Origin: Arthrobacter sp. ZGTC412
Lineage (GTDB): Bacteria > Actinomycetota > Actinomycetes > Actinomycetales > Micrococcaceae
Direction of reading: 5' to 3'
Length of the DNA: 64,000 nt
Assembly: GCF_002929215.1 (NCBI RefSeq)
Contig: NZ_PJII01000007.1
Coordinates: forward strand, 111,246-175,245
The notes under the pieces were generated by a model. That model was not told the DNA's origin. It searched no databases and saw only the letters and a program-made list of their open reading frames with translations. Below, one piece after another: positions 8,488 to 19,281 of the stretch (position 1 is its first letter; every line of letters starts with the position of its first letter). The position numbers and the translations under genes are program-made.

Positions 8488-8757
8488 ATGGCCAACATCG
8501 CTGAGGTTTTGGGACGGCTCACGCCGGATGAACTTGATGAACTTCGCACTCTTGGCCCACAGGGCCACCTGCCGCGGTACCTGGTGGACGCACTGGACCG
8601 TGCGGCCGGCGGACCCGGGTCGGGCCGTGGCTATTATGTGCCCACCGGAAACGTCAGCGCTACCGGCGGCCCGCTCCTGGTGCTGCGCAGCGACGTTGCC
8701 GGCTGGCTCTTCAACGCGCACAAGGACGATCCCGATTCCTTGTCGCAGCACAGCTAG
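8488..8757 (+). CDS. Conserved hypothetical protein, 89 aa
   Basis: Starts ATG with GAAGGGA upstream. The sequence begins 'MANIAEVLGRLTPDELDELRTLGPQGHLPRYLVDAL', an amphipathic helical stretch, then a Gly/Pro-rich strand region ending 'LVLRSDVAGWLFNAHKDDPD'. No signal peptide, membrane helix or metal motif. Codon use is typical of the window, so I take it as real, but I do not recognise a family. Divergent from the broken NUDIX gene. Confidence 0.55.
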   Translation: MANIAEVLGRLTPDELDELRTLGPQGHLPRYLVDALDRAAGGPGSGRGYYVPTGNVSATGGPLLVLRSDVAGWLFNAHKDDPDSLSQHS

Positions 8758-8802
8758 GGCCAGCCGGCCAGCCAGCCGTGACGGGGCAAAGGTCCATGGT
8801 CC

Positions 8803-10469
8803 CTAGCTATCAGCACACGGGATGGTGAATGTTGCGGTGGTACCCGCACCGGGAGTGCTGTCGAGGCTGATAGAGCCGCCGTGCGCTTCAACAATCGTTT
8901 TGCTGACCGGCAAGCCCAGGCCGGCGCCCGGGATTGCTGTTTCACGGGACCGCGCTGACCGGAAGAACTTCGTGAACGCCTGCTCCTGCTCTTCGGCGCT
9001 CATGCCCACCCCTGAATCCGTGATCGAACAGACAAGCTCTGCCCCGTTCCTTCGTGCCAGAGCTGTGATCTGTCCCCCCTCCCTGCGAATACTTGATGGC
9101 GTTGGAGAGGAGGTTGCCAACCACCTGGCGGATCCGGTTCGGGTCCACCCGGGCGGGCAGGGGCTGCTCGACGTCGAGGACCAGTTGGATCCCGTTCGTT
9201 GCAGCTTTGGGAGTGGTCGAGTCAACTACTTCGGTCAGCAGCTTGGCCAGGTCCGTGTCCTCCAGAGACAGTTCCACGCGCTCCGACGCAACGGCGATGA
9301 GGTCGTTAACCAGGCCCAGCAGATGCTGGGCATTGCGGTGCACCACCAAAAGCTCCGCCTGGATCTCCTCGTGGTCGGGCTCATCCAATACCAGCTCAAG
9401 ATAGCCGAGGATCGATGTCAAAGGTGTGCGCAGCTCGTGGGAAACGGTGGCAACGAAATTGTCCTTGGCCGCCAGTGCGCTGATCAGGGTCGTCACGTCC
9501 ACGAATGTAAGTATCGAACCGCCGTCCTCCCCTTCGCCCGCACGTATGCCGTGGGCGCCCACCGTATAGGCACGCTGTTGTGCTTGATCGGCCGGGTCTC
9601 CGACCCAATACAGCTCGTCTGCAATGGTGGAACCGCTGATCGCGCGCGATACAGGCGACAGGGGCGGGGGCACGGGGCAGGACCCGTCGGCGAGGTAAAG
9701 CCCGTCGTGGCCAGCCGTCTCCGTGAGGGCTGCCAGCGCGGGATCAGCCTGCATGGCCTTGTTCGTCAGGACGGTCCTGCCCTCGGCATCCACCACCCAG
9801 ACGCCAATTCCTACTGCTGCAAGCACCTCATCCAGGAGGCGCTGGCGGCGCATGTTTTCCGCGAGTGTTTGCGCAAGCTCATGTTCGCTGTGCAGAAGTC
9901 TCTGGCGTTGCCGGAGAACGATGCCAGCCACGGCATACGCGGTCACGGCGATAGCCGACATTACAAGGGGCAGGAATATCATCCTGATCATTTCCGGCGG
10001 AGTCGGAGATGAGCCAACGGTGGCAATGGGGAGCACTGTGCTGAGCACCGCCCCGAAGATGGCGAGGAAAAGCATGTGCGGGCGGCGGCGCACGGAAAGC
10101 CAAACGACGGGGAATACCAGCAAAAGGCTCAGGACGTTGAAGGCCGGCCCCCCCTGCTTCCCTTGTGAACCCGATTGCTATGCAGTCAAGGATGGGAATA
10201 GCCGCAGAGGCGCCAACGGGCAGCCTCGCCCAAGGCATGGCGAGGCAGGCAGCGAAGATCGCCGTGTGGGCCAGCAGTGCCAGACGGAACATGTCGCTTG
10301 CCAGCGTGGCCGGGCTGAACGTCGCCGCAGCTGCCACTACCAGGCAAACAGTGAGGGTGAGGGGCAGTTGGGCCAATACCACCCGGCCCCGGACCCCAAG
10401 CTTTCCATACAGCGAATCAACGCGGTCAGCAAGGGGGCCGTTGATGGCCAGTTCCCCGGCATCGGCCAC
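8803..10469 (-). pseudogene. Membrane sensor histidine kinase with two single-base frameshifts
   Basis: Three overlapping frames give one protein of ~554 residues: N-terminal membrane helices ('VVLAQLPLTLTVCLVVAAAA' on), a PAS-like segment ('LLDEVLAAVGIGVWVVDAEGR'), HisKA with phospho-acceptor His in 'NFVATVSHELRTPLTS', then HATPase_c with N box 'NLLSNAIKYS', G1 'DSGVGMS' and G2 'GAGLGLPVSK'. The frame breaks at a C7 run (10148-10154) and a C6 run (9074-9079), plus-strand view; each break is repaired by dropping one base. GTG 10469 is a probable start, without a clear ribosome site. No response regulator is adjacent. Either decay or homopolymer sequencing error is possible. Confidence 0.75.
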
Positions 10470-10520
10470 AGCTATGTCCGACTCTTGACGTTGCTTCAGC
10501 AATCCGGCCCCCCAGCGCAG

Positions 10521-10547
10521 AAATAAAACCCTTCGGCTGCCCGAAGG
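10521..10547 (-). terminator. Rho-independent terminator after radA
   Basis: On the minus strand, stem CCTTCGG / CCGAAGG (10547-10541 with 10536-10530), loop GCAG, followed by GTTTTATTT. It lies 76 bp past the radA stop. Confidence 0.8.
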
Positions 10548-10622
10548 TAGCTCCAGAGTACCGGTGACAGCAGGACTTGGTCCGGTATTAAAGACCCGCG
10601 AACTCCAGTCAAGCAGCAAGTC

Positions 10623-11996
10623 CTATCCAATCAGCAGACTCAGGGCCTCCGTCAAGTGCTCCACTTCGCGGACCGAGAAGCCGGCCGGCACGGGCCCCGG
10701 CCCCGCGTGGCTTGCGGGGACAACGGCGTGGGTGAACCCCAGCCGGTGTGCCTCCTGGATGCGTTGGTTGATGCCGGGGACCGGGCGGACCTCGCCGGCC
10801 AGGCCCACCTCGCCGAAGGCAATCAGCCGGATGGGCAGCGGTTTGCGGGCCTTTGCCGAAGCCACCGCAAGGGCAACAGCAAGGTCCGTGGCAGGTTCAC
10901 TCAGCTTCACGCCCCCCACCGTGGCCACGTAGGAATCGTCTTTGTGCAGCTGGGTACCCGCGCGCTGCTGAAGGACGGCCAGCAGCATGGAAACCCGGGA
11001 ACTGTCCAGGCCGCTGGTGGCCCGTCGCGGCTGCGAGTTGGGGCTTTCAGCAAGCAGCGACTGCACCTCGGCCAGCAGCGGACGCCGGCCCTCCATCGTC
11101 ACGGTGATGCACGTGCCTGAGACCGGCTCCTTGGTGCGGCTGACGAACAGGCCGCTGGGATCGGTGAGCCCTTCGATGCCGTTCTCGTTCAGGTCGAAGC
11201 AGCCGACGTCGTCGGTGGGTCCGTAGCGGTTCTTGACGGCGCGGAGCAGCCGCAGCCGGGAGTGGCGTTCGCCCTCGAACTGGCACACCACGTCCACCAG
11301 GTGCTCCAGCAGCCGCGGCCCGGCGATGGAGCCGTCCTTGGTTACATGGCCTACCAGGAGGGTCGTCATGTTCCGGCGCTTGGCCGCGGCAATGATGGAC
11401 GCGGCAACCTCACGCACCTGTGAAACACCGCCGGCGCTGCCATCCACATCGGCACTGCTGAGGGTCTGTACGGAGTCCACGATCAGGAGCCGGGGCTCGA
11501 TTTTCTCAACCTGACCCAGCGCCTGACCCAAATCCGTTTCCGCGGATAGGTACAGCGATTCAGCCACGGCGTCTATGCGCTCCGCACGCAACTTCACCTG
11601 CGCGGCGGATTCCTCACCGGTCACATAGAGCACGTCCTGCGCCGTCCGGGCAAACTTCGCCGCGACGTCCAGCAGCAGCGTGGACTTGCCGACGCCGGGT
11701 TCGCCCGCCAGCAGGATGACGGCGCCCGGCACCAGCCCGCCGCCCAGAACCCGGTCCAATTCATCGACACCAGTGGGCAGAAAGGCGGCAGTGGTGGCGT
11801 CCACCTCGGCGATCCGTCGTGCCGGCTCCAGAACAATGGTGGCCGCCGTCGTACGCGCAACAGCGGCTCCCGTTTCCTCAACGGTGCCCCACGCCTGGCA
11901 CTCACCGCACCGGCCCACCCATTTGACGGTGGTCCAGCCGCACTCGGCGCACTTGTAGGCGGGCGCCTTGGACGCCCGGGAAGTCTTTGTTGCCAT
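10623..11996 (-). CDS. radA: DNA repair protein RadA (branch migration ATPase)
   Basis: 457 residues from ATG 11996; an upstream extension is open but unlike the family. Zinc finger with Cys16, Cys19, Cys30, Cys33 ('CAECGWTTVKWVGRCGEC'), RecA-like core with Walker A 'GEPGVGKST' near residue 100, 'LLIVDSVQTL' Walker B, the RadA-specific 'KNRYGPTDDVGCF' motif, and a C-terminal Lon-like domain ('YVATVGGVKLSEPATDLAVALA'). It processes recombination intermediates with RecA. A TAGGGT hexamer seven bases before the ATG, and no Shine-Dalgarno, suggest a leaderless mRNA. Confidence 0.96.
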   Translation of the reverse strand: MATKTSRASKAPAYKCAECGWTTVKWVGRCGECQAWGTVEETGAAVARTTAATIVLEPARRIAEVDATTAAFLPTGVDELDRVLGGGLVPGAVILLAGEPGVGKSTLLLDVAAKFARTAQDVLYVTGEESAAQVKLRAERIDAVAESLYLSAETDLGQALGQVEKIEPRLLIVDSVQTLSSADVDGSAGGVSQVREVAASIIAAAKRRNMTTLLVGHVTKDGSIAGPRLLEHLVDVVCQFEGERHSRLRLLRAVKNRYGPTDDVGCFDLNENGIEGLTDPSGLFVSRTKEPVSGTCITVTMEGRRPLLAEVQSLLAESPNSQPRRATSGLDSSRVSMLLAVLQQRAGTQLHKDDSYVATVGGVKLSEPATDLAVALAVASAKARKPLPIRLIAFGEVGLAGEVRPVPGINQRIQEAHRLGFTHAVVPASHAGPGPVPAGFSVREVEHLTEALSLLIG

Positions 11997-12072
11997 GGCT
12001 TCCACCCTAGTGGCGGGCCCTGACATTCCCCGTGTGGCGGGGGCCGAGCCACCAAGACGCGCGGGAAAGCAC

Positions 12073-12101
12073 TTGCCGGTGACCACGGCCACATGTATAG
12101 T
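12073..12101 (+). promoter_or_regulatory. Promoter of the beta-glucoside PTS operon
   Basis: -35 TTGCCG 12073-12078, 17-bp spacer, -10 TATAGT 12096-12101. The expected start near 12108 puts the RAT/terminator leader just inside the transcript. Confidence 0.7.
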
Positions 12102-12128
12102 CGAACACCGAAGGCAATTTCGCCTACA

Positions 12129-12157
12129 GGATTGTTACCCGGAAATGGGGCAAGACC
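12129..12157 (+). promoter_or_regulatory. RAT ribonucleic antiterminator (BglG/LicT binding site)
   Basis: The 29-nt element starts GGATTGTTAC and ends GGCAAGACC, matching the consensus of BglG/SacY/LicT RNA targets with its two internal bulges. Its last five bases are also the first bases of the terminator stem, so the two structures exclude each other. Protein bound to the RAT would prevent termination. Confidence 0.93.
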
Positions 12158-12193
12158 TGAGAAGCACAATACGTGCGTCTCGGGTCTTTTTTT
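12153..12193 (+). terminator. Leader terminator overlapping the RAT
   Basis: Stem AGACCTGAG (12153-12161) with CTCGGGTCT (12179-12187), one G-U pair, extended by GCAC/GTGC inside, followed by a run of seven T (12187-12193). Classic intrinsic terminator, conditional on the BglG-type protein. Confidence 0.93.
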
Positions 12194-12222
12194 GTGCCCA
12201 AAAATAGACAGAGAGGTCTGAC

Positions 12223-14157
12223 ATGCCAAGTGTGGACTACCGGTCGCTGGCCGGAGATATCTTGCAGGGAGTGGGCGGCGAGAAGAACATCGCCAGCGCC
12301 ACCCACTGCGCAACACGGCTCCGGCTCAAGCTGCGGGACGATGCAAAAGCCGATACGGCTGCCATTGAAAAGCTGCCCGGCGTCATCACGGTTATGAAGG
12401 CCGGCGGCCAGTACCAGGTGGTCATCGGCAACAACGTCCCCACGGTCTACGCCGAACTGGGCAAGATCACCAAACTGACCGGCGACGACGCCGGCGCCAA
12501 CGATGAACCGGTTGCGCATGGCAACCTCTTCAACCGCTTCATCGACCTGATCTCCTCGATCTTCTCGCCGGTCATCTGGCCGCTGGCCGCGGCCGGCCTG
12601 CTCAAGGCATTCCTGAGCATGGCCACCCAATTCGGCTGGCTGGACCCCGCATCGCAGACCAACGTGATCCTGGCGGCCACCGCGGATGCACTCTTCTACT
12701 TCCTGCCCATCTTCCTGGCAGTCACCGCCGCGAAGCGGTTCAAAACCAACCAGTTCACGTCCATGGCGATCGCCGGCGCACTGGTCTACCCGAGCATCGT
12801 GGCGCTCTCTGCGCAGGCCGAACCGGTTAACTTCGCCGGCATCCCCATGGTGATGATGAACTACACCAGCTCGGTCCTCCCGATTATCGTGGCGGTCTGG
12901 CTGCAGGGCTACCTGGAGCGCTGCCTCACCCGAGTGCTTCCCTCCGCCATCCGCAACTTCACCACCCCGCTGCTGACCCTGCTGGTTATGGTCCCGCTGG
13001 TCCTGCTGACCGTCGGCCCCATCACCACCTTCGCCGCCCAGGGCCTCTCCGCCGGCATCAACGCCGCCTTCACCTTCGCGCCGTGGCTCGCCGGCGGCAT
13101 CATGGGCGGCTTCTGGCAGGTCTTTGTCCTCTTCGGCCTGCACTGGGGCCTGGTCCCGGGCATGCTGAACGAGATCGCCACCCAGGGCTACTCCCTCCTG
13201 CTCGGTCCACTGCTCGCGGCCGTGTTGGGCCAGGCCGGCGCAACGCTCGCTGTTATGTTCCGCACCCGCAACAAGGCCCGCCGCACCGTAGCCGGCCCCG
13301 CAGCCCTGTCCGGATTCCTCGCCGGCATCACCGAACCCGCCATTTACGGCGTGAACCTGCCGCTGAAGAAGCCGTTCTACTTCGGCATCGCAGGCGGCGT
13401 AATCGGTGGCGCCATCGCATCTGCCGGCGGCAGCGGCGCCACGGCATTTGTGTTCCCGTCCCTCCTCGGCCTGCCGGCCTTCAGCACCGTGGGCAACTTC
13501 GGCCTGCAGCTCCTGGGCACCGGCACAGCCGTCGCCATTGCCTTCCTCCTGACCTTCTTCTTTGGCCCGCGTGAGGAGGCAGCGGCGGAAGCGTCCGACG
13601 CCGGTACGTCCGTTCCCGAAACCGCTGCTGATACGCCGGCAGCAGCTGCGCCCGTCCCAGCTTCTTCTACCAGCGCCACGGCCACCAGCACCGCTGTCAC
13701 AGGCACCGTTGACGTCCTTGCCCCCGTCGCCGGACAGGCAGTTGCGCTGGCCGACGTCCAGGACAAGGTGTTTGCTTCCGGCGCCATGGGCAAGGGCCTG
13801 GGCATCATCCCCGCAGACGGCCGAATCTACTCGCCGATCTCCGGCTCCATCAAGGCGGCCATGAAGACCGGCCATGCCTTCGGCATCAAGTCCGACGACG
13901 GTGTGGAGGTCCTGGTCCACATCGGCATCGACACCGTCCAGCTGCAGGGACGCGGCTTCGAATCGGCAGTCAGCCGCGGCCAGCAGGTCCGTGCGGGAGA
14001 CCTGCTCGCCGTCGTCGACCTGGACGTGGTGACCGAGGCGGGCTACGACACCACCACCCTGGTGATGGTCACCAACACCGCCCAGCTGGCCGACGTAAAC
14101 CCGGTGGCCGGCGGCACCCTCGCCCAGGGCGACACCGCCATCACCGTCCAGGTCTGA
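12223..14157 (+). CDS. bglF: Beta-glucoside PTS transporter EIIBCA
   Basis: 644 residues in the order EIIB-EIIC-EIIA. EIIB phospho-Cys29 in 'ATHCATRLRLKL'; EIIC with about ten membrane helices, including 'FGLHWGLVPGM' and 'GITEPAIYGVNLPLKKPF' (substrate loop); an Ala/Thr/Pro linker near 455-495; EIIA phospho-His566 in 'VLVHIGIDTVQL'. It imports and phosphorylates aryl- or disaccharide beta-glucosides using HPr-phosphate. AGAGAGG lies before the ATG. Transcription passes through the RAT-controlled terminator; the next gene hydrolyses the phosphorylated product. Confidence 0.95.
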   Translation: MPSVDYRSLAGDILQGVGGEKNIASATHCATRLRLKLRDDAKADTAAIEKLPGVITVMKAGGQYQVVIGNNVPTVYAELGKITKLTGDDAGANDEPVAHGNLFNRFIDLISSIFSPVIWPLAAAGLLKAFLSMATQFGWLDPASQTNVILAATADALFYFLPIFLAVTAAKRFKTNQFTSMAIAGALVYPSIVALSAQAEPVNFAGIPMVMMNYTSSVLPIIVAVWLQGYLERCLTRVLPSAIRNFTTPLLTLLVMVPLVLLTVGPITTFAAQGLSAGINAAFTFAPWLAGGIMGGFWQVFVLFGLHWGLVPGMLNEIATQGYSLLLGPLLAAVLGQAGATLAVMFRTRNKARRTVAGPAALSGFLAGITEPAIYGVNLPLKKPFYFGIAGGVIGGAIASAGGSGATAFVFPSLLGLPAFSTVGNFGLQLLGTGTAVAIAFLLTFFFGPREEAAAEASDAGTSVPETAADTPAAAAPVPASSTSATATSTAVTGTVDVLAPVAGQAVALADVQDKVFASGAMGKGLGIIPADGRIYSPISGSIKAAMKTGHAFGIKSDDGVEVLVHIGIDTVQLQGRGFESAVSRGQQVRAGDLLAVVDLDVVTEAGYDTTTLVMVTNTAQLADVNPVAGGTLAQGDTAITVQV

Positions 14158-14163
14158 GCCTAA

Positions 14164-15618
<1,455 letters not shown>

Positions 15619-15755
15619 GGCCGCAACCCTGAAAGACTAGGGCCAGCTCAGAGGCTGGCACCCAGCCGGAACCATCCGGCCGGGGCGGCAAAGGATCCAC
15701 CCTTTCCGCTCCGGCCGGCACCAGCAGTCCCGCTCAACGACGAAAGGAGGACGAC

Positions 15756-16622
15756 GTGGAGGTGTTGCGCGTTTTCAACAACAACGTCGTCCTCGCCCGC
15801 GCCGCCGACAGGGGAGAGGTCATCCTCACCGGCCGCGGCCTGGGGTTCCAGGCCAAACCCGGCCAGCAGGTGGACGAAACCAAGGTGGTGCGCGTCTTCG
15901 TCCCGGAAGACGGCCGCAACGCCGACAACTTCGGCGCCCTGGTGGCTGCCATCCCGCCCGAACACCTAACGCTGGCAGACCAGGCGCTGGAAATCGCCCG
16001 CGGGGGAATGACAGGACCGCTGAACTCCACCACGGTGGTGGCACTTGCAGACCACCTCAGCTTCGCCATCAAACGGCTGCGGCAGGGCCTGAACATCGAA
16101 TACCCGCTCCGGGCCGAGGTCGCCCACCTTTATCCCGACGAGCTGCGGATGGGGCAGCAGATCGTCGATTTCGTCAACGACAGGCTCGAGGAACAGCTGC
16201 CCCGCGACGAGTCCGTTGCAGTGGCACTCCACCTCGTCAACGCAGGCTTCGCCAGCGGCGACCTGTCCTACACATACCAAATGACCGGCGTCTTCGCCCA
16301 GCTCTTCGAAGTCCTGGAGCAGGCCTATGGCCGCGCCTTTGACCGGGAAACAGTCAACGCCGCCCGGTTTATCACCCACCTGCGCTACTTCTTCGTCCGT
16401 GCGCATACCGGACGGCAGTTGGCGGAAGGATCAACCGGACTGGGATCCGCCATCCGCGAAGCATACCCCGAGGCCTTCGGCACTGCCCTGAAGCTGCAGG
16501 CTGTCCTGGAACTCCGGCTCGGCGAGCCTCTCACCGATGACGAAGTGACCTACCTGACCCTTCACGTGGCCCGGATGGCCGACGACCTTCGCCTCAGCCA
16601 GGGCGCCGAAACCGGCAGCTGA
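15756..16622 (+). CDS. bglG: BglG/LicT-family transcription antiterminator
   Basis: 288 residues, GTG start with AAAGGAGG five bases upstream. An N-terminal co-antiterminator RNA-binding domain (residues 1-57: 'VLRVFNNNVVLARAADRGEVILTG' region, then 'GLGFQAKPGQ') is followed by two PTS regulation domains: PRD1 with 'VALADHLSFAIKR' and 'LYPDELRMGQQIVDFVN', PRD2 with 'TYLTLHVAR'. It binds the RAT at 12129-12157 and allows read-through when PTS phosphorylation of its PRDs permits. Being inside the operon it controls, it is autoregulated. The 137-bp gap after bglA holds two short hairpins (GGCTGG/CCAGCC and GCCGGA/TCCGGC) without T tracts. Confidence 0.95.
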   Translation: MEVLRVFNNNVVLARAADRGEVILTGRGLGFQAKPGQQVDETKVVRVFVPEDGRNADNFGALVAAIPPEHLTLADQALEIARGGMTGPLNSTTVVALADHLSFAIKRLRQGLNIEYPLRAEVAHLYPDELRMGQQIVDFVNDRLEEQLPRDESVAVALHLVNAGFASGDLSYTYQMTGVFAQLFEVLEQAYGRAFDRETVNAARFITHLRYFFVRAHTGRQLAEGSTGLGSAIREAYPEAFGTALKLQAVLELRLGEPLTDDEVTYLTLHVARMADDLRLSQGAETGS

Positions 16623-16672
16623 ACCAACGGTCAGGTGCTCGACCACCGGGGAACCCGGGCATAACCACCGCC

Positions 16673-17800
16673 TTACAGCGCGGGCAGCACGTCCCGGGCT
16701 TCGCGCGCGTCCATGCCGGTGGCCTCCAGCAGGTCCACCATCAGCGGCCGGTACAGCATGACCACCGTTTCCCCTTCCAGCCTCTGCACCTCCAGTAGTT
16801 TGGGATGCAGGCGCAGGGCGATCTCGCTCAGGTCCCGACGGGCCGTGCGCAGGTGGGCGCGGCGGACGCCGTCGTGCGTTTCCGCCAGTCCCAGCGACAG
16901 CTCGTCAATGGCGGCAGCGGTCTCCTGCAGCACCTCCGCAATGTTCTCCGTGGCCTCGTCGGAAAGCGCAGCGTGGTTGATGGCGCTGGTGAGCCGGCGT
17001 GCGAAGACCCGGCTGTTCCTCAGTGCCAGGTCAATGAAGTCGAGCGACTTCTTGAGCCGGTCCAGTTCCTCCCGGTGCCTCCTGTAGGCCGGGGCGAGGG
17101 TGGCCACCTCCCCGGACGCGCGGAGGGACTGGCGCATTCCGTCCACCAGCGGCTGGCAGTTCCTGCCCCTGATGAGTGCGTGCCAGGCCTGGGTGGAATC
17201 ACTGCTGACGAGCGCGTCGCCGCACTCGCGCAGCACCTCGGCCAGTTCGTGCAGCAGCTTCTGGACGTCTTTGCGCGGCTCCCGCCGGGGGTCCTTGGGA
17301 ATGAGGATGGTCACCAGCAAGGCGCAGAGGCCGCCCACCACGGCATCGATGCTTCGCGTGAACGGCCCGCCGGCCGGCGCCGGCAGCAGGACCACCAGCA
17401 GCGATTGCAGCCCCAGCTGCGTGGTGAAGATGGTCCCGCTGTCCAGGAAGCGGGCCAGCAGGATGGAGAAAAGAAGGACGACGGCGGCCTGCCAGATCCC
17501 GCCGCCCAGCCAGTGCAGAAGCAGGTCACCCACGGCGATGCCGATGGTGCAGCCCAGGCCCACCTCCACCACCCGGCGCAGCCTCGGTTCCCGGGAAAAG
17601 CCCAGGGCGATGAGGGAGGACGTGGCCGCGAACAGGGGGCCGGAATGGCCCAGCACATACTCGGCGAAGGCGTAGGCGCCCACCGCACAGAGGGTCATCT
17701 GGATGGCGGGAAGCAGCGAATTCCGGCTGCGGATCAGGCCGGTGCGGATACGGCCATGCAGGAACCGCCTGCTTGCTGAGAGTCCTGCTGCGGGGGCCAT
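16673..17800 (-). CDS. FUSC/aromatic acid exporter-type membrane protein
   Basis: 375 residues. The N-terminal half holds about five membrane helices ('SLLPAIQMTLCAVGAYAFAEY', 'FAATSSLIALGF', 'VGLGCTIGIAVGDLL', 'AAVVLLFSILLARFL', 'AVVGGLCALLVTILIP'). The cytoplasmic C-terminal half (from about 170) is helical and Arg/Glu-rich. This is the one-unit FUSC/ArAE layout, thought to export small organic acids or help envelope homeostasis. It stands alone, convergent with bglG and divergent from pstS. The substrate is unknown. Confidence 0.75.
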   Translation of the reverse strand: MAPAAGLSASRRFLHGRIRTGLIRSRNSLLPAIQMTLCAVGAYAFAEYVLGHSGPLFAATSSLIALGFSREPRLRRVVEVGLGCTIGIAVGDLLLHWLGGGIWQAAVVLLFSILLARFLDSGTIFTTQLGLQSLLVVLLPAPAGGPFTRSIDAVVGGLCALLVTILIPKDPRREPRKDVQKLLHELAEVLRECGDALVSSDSTQAWHALIRGRNCQPLVDGMRQSLRASGEVATLAPAYRRHREELDRLKKSLDFIDLALRNSRVFARRLTSAINHAALSDEATENIAEVLQETAAAIDELSLGLAETHDGVRRAHLRTARRDLSEIALRLHPKLLEVQRLEGETVVMLYRPLMVDLLEATGMDAREARDVLPAL

Positions 17801-17913
17801 GACGTCCAGTCTATTGCTGCCCGGACTTTATACTTCTGAAGCGTGTGCACTACGGCCGGACATGTGATCTACGCAATGGGAACCCGGCACTTGTAAGCCA
17901 ATATCCCGCCGTC

Positions 17914-17935
17914 GTTAATGTCCCGTTCACTTTGG
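17914..17935 (+). promoter_or_regulatory. Possible Pho box upstream of pstS
   Basis: Two adjacent 11-nt units starting GTTAA (17914) and GTTCAC (17925), with a third GTTACC at 17948 out of phase by one. Actinobacterial PhoP boxes are 11-nt direct repeats of the GTTCACC type. The match is partial, so this is a candidate only. Confidence 0.4.
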
Positions 17936-18054
17936 ACCGCCAATCCCGTTACCTGCGGCCCATAACTTCGATGAAGGTACAAAACGTACGCATCGCGCTG
18001 CAGGGCGTCTCCGGTCCTGCCCGCAAAACTGAGACCCTGGAAGGGGTACAACTA

Positions 18055-19176
18055 GTGAAGGCACTCCGCTTCGGCCGCCACGCGGCTATCGCTGTTATCG
18101 CAGCCGGCGCTCTCGCGCTCACCGCCTGCGGTTCAGACAACGCCACGGGCACCTCGCCTACCGGCAGCCAGGCTTCCGCCGGCCCCAAGGTCACCGGAAC
18201 TCTCACCGGCATCGGCGCTTCCTCCACCGGTGCAGCCATGGACGCGTGGAAGGCCGGTTTTGCTTCCGCTAACCAGGGCGCCACCGTGCAGTACTCCCCG
18301 GACGGCTCCGGCGCAGGACGCAAGGCCCTCCTTGATGGCTCGGCACAGTTTGCCGGTTCCGACGCCTACCTCAAGGACGAAGAGCTCGAGAGCTCCAAGG
18401 CCGTGTGCGGTCCCGACGGCGCCATCAACATCCCCGTTTACATTTCCCCGATCGCCGTGGCCTTCAACCTCCCCGGCATCACCGACCTGAAGCTCGACGC
18501 TGCCACGGTGGCCAAGATCTTCCGCGGCGAAATCGCCAAATGGAACGATCCCGCCATTGCCGCCCTGAACGAGGGCGTTACCCTGCCGGACCTCAAGGTC
18601 ACCCCGGTAAACCGCTCGGACGACTCCGGCACCACCACCAACTTCACCGACTACCTGGCCACGGCAGCTCCTGAGGTTTGGACGGACGAGTCCGACGGCA
18701 TCTGGCCTGCAACCCTGCAGGGCGAGAACGCCAAGGGCACCTCCGGTGTGGTCAAGACCGTTACCGACACCCCCGGTGCCGTGACCTACGCTGATGACTC
18801 CGCTGTTGGCGGCACGCTCGGCACCGCGTCCATCAAGGTGGGCGAAGAGTTCGTCACGATCTCCGCAGAAGCAGCCGCCAAGGCCGTGGAAGCAGGCAGC
18901 CCCGTTGAAGGCCGCGCAAGCACCGACGTTGCCATCAAGCTGGACCGCAAGACCACCGCTGCCGGCGCCTACCCGGTGGTCCTCCTTTCCTACCACGTGG
19001 TCTGCAGCGCATACGACAATCAGGAAACCGTTGACCTGGTCAAGGCTTTCGAGAACTACGTAGTCTCCGAGGAAGGCCAGCAGGCCGCCGCGGATTCCGC
19101 CAAGTCTGCCCCGCTCTCCCCGGCCCTGGCCGAGAAGGCCACCGCGGCCATCGAGTCCATCAAGGTCAAGTCCTAA
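18055..19176 (+). CDS. pstS: High-affinity phosphate-binding lipoprotein PstS
   Basis: 373 residues from GTG 18055, preceded by GGAAGGGG; the upstream open frame is not part of the protein. Lipoprotein signal with lipobox 'LTAC', Cys25. Phosphate-binding loops: 'GIGASSTGAAMDAW', 'DGSGAGRKALLDGSAQFAGSDA' and 'RSDDSGTTTNFTDYL'. It captures inorganic phosphate outside the membrane for PstCAB. A strong hairpin separates it from pstC, which usually allows more binding protein than permease to be made. Confidence 0.95.
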   Translation: MKALRFGRHAAIAVIAAGALALTACGSDNATGTSPTGSQASAGPKVTGTLTGIGASSTGAAMDAWKAGFASANQGATVQYSPDGSGAGRKALLDGSAQFAGSDAYLKDEELESSKAVCGPDGAINIPVYISPIAVAFNLPGITDLKLDAATVAKIFRGEIAKWNDPAIAALNEGVTLPDLKVTPVNRSDDSGTTTNFTDYLATAAPEVWTDESDGIWPATLQGENAKGTSGVVKTVTDTPGAVTYADDSAVGGTLGTASIKVGEEFVTISAEAAAKAVEAGSPVEGRASTDVAIKLDRKTTAAGAYPVVLLSYHVVCSAYDNQETVDLVKAFENYVVSEEGQQAAADSAKSAPLSPALAEKATAAIESIKVKS

Positions 19177-19194
19177 TAACCGCTCTGAATCCGG

Positions 19195-19227
19195 GTTCCC
19201 CGCCTGCCGAAAGGCAGTGCGGGGAAC
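19195..19227 (+). promoter_or_regulatory. Intercistronic hairpin between pstS and pstC
   Basis: GTTCCCCGC-CTGCC (19195-19208), GAAA tetraloop, GGCAG-T-GCGGGGAAC (19213-19227): 14 base pairs with one bulged T and no long T run after it. More likely an mRNA-stabilising or attenuating structure than a full terminator. Confidence 0.7.
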
Positions 19228-19281
19228 TTGGCTTTGGACGCAGCCTCTTCCCCTCCCAGTAATCGATCGAAGGGCCGTCGA

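Noticed and set aside
8803-10469. Programmed frameshifting in the histidine kinase
   Set aside because: No slippery heptamer with a downstream structure or stop-codon context was seen, and two shifts would be needed. Indels at C-runs are simpler.
17845-18054. Seventy-codon upstream extension of pstS
   Set aside because: It has no signal-peptide logic and contains the putative Pho box; GTG 18055 gives a standard lipoprotein signal with a ribosome site.
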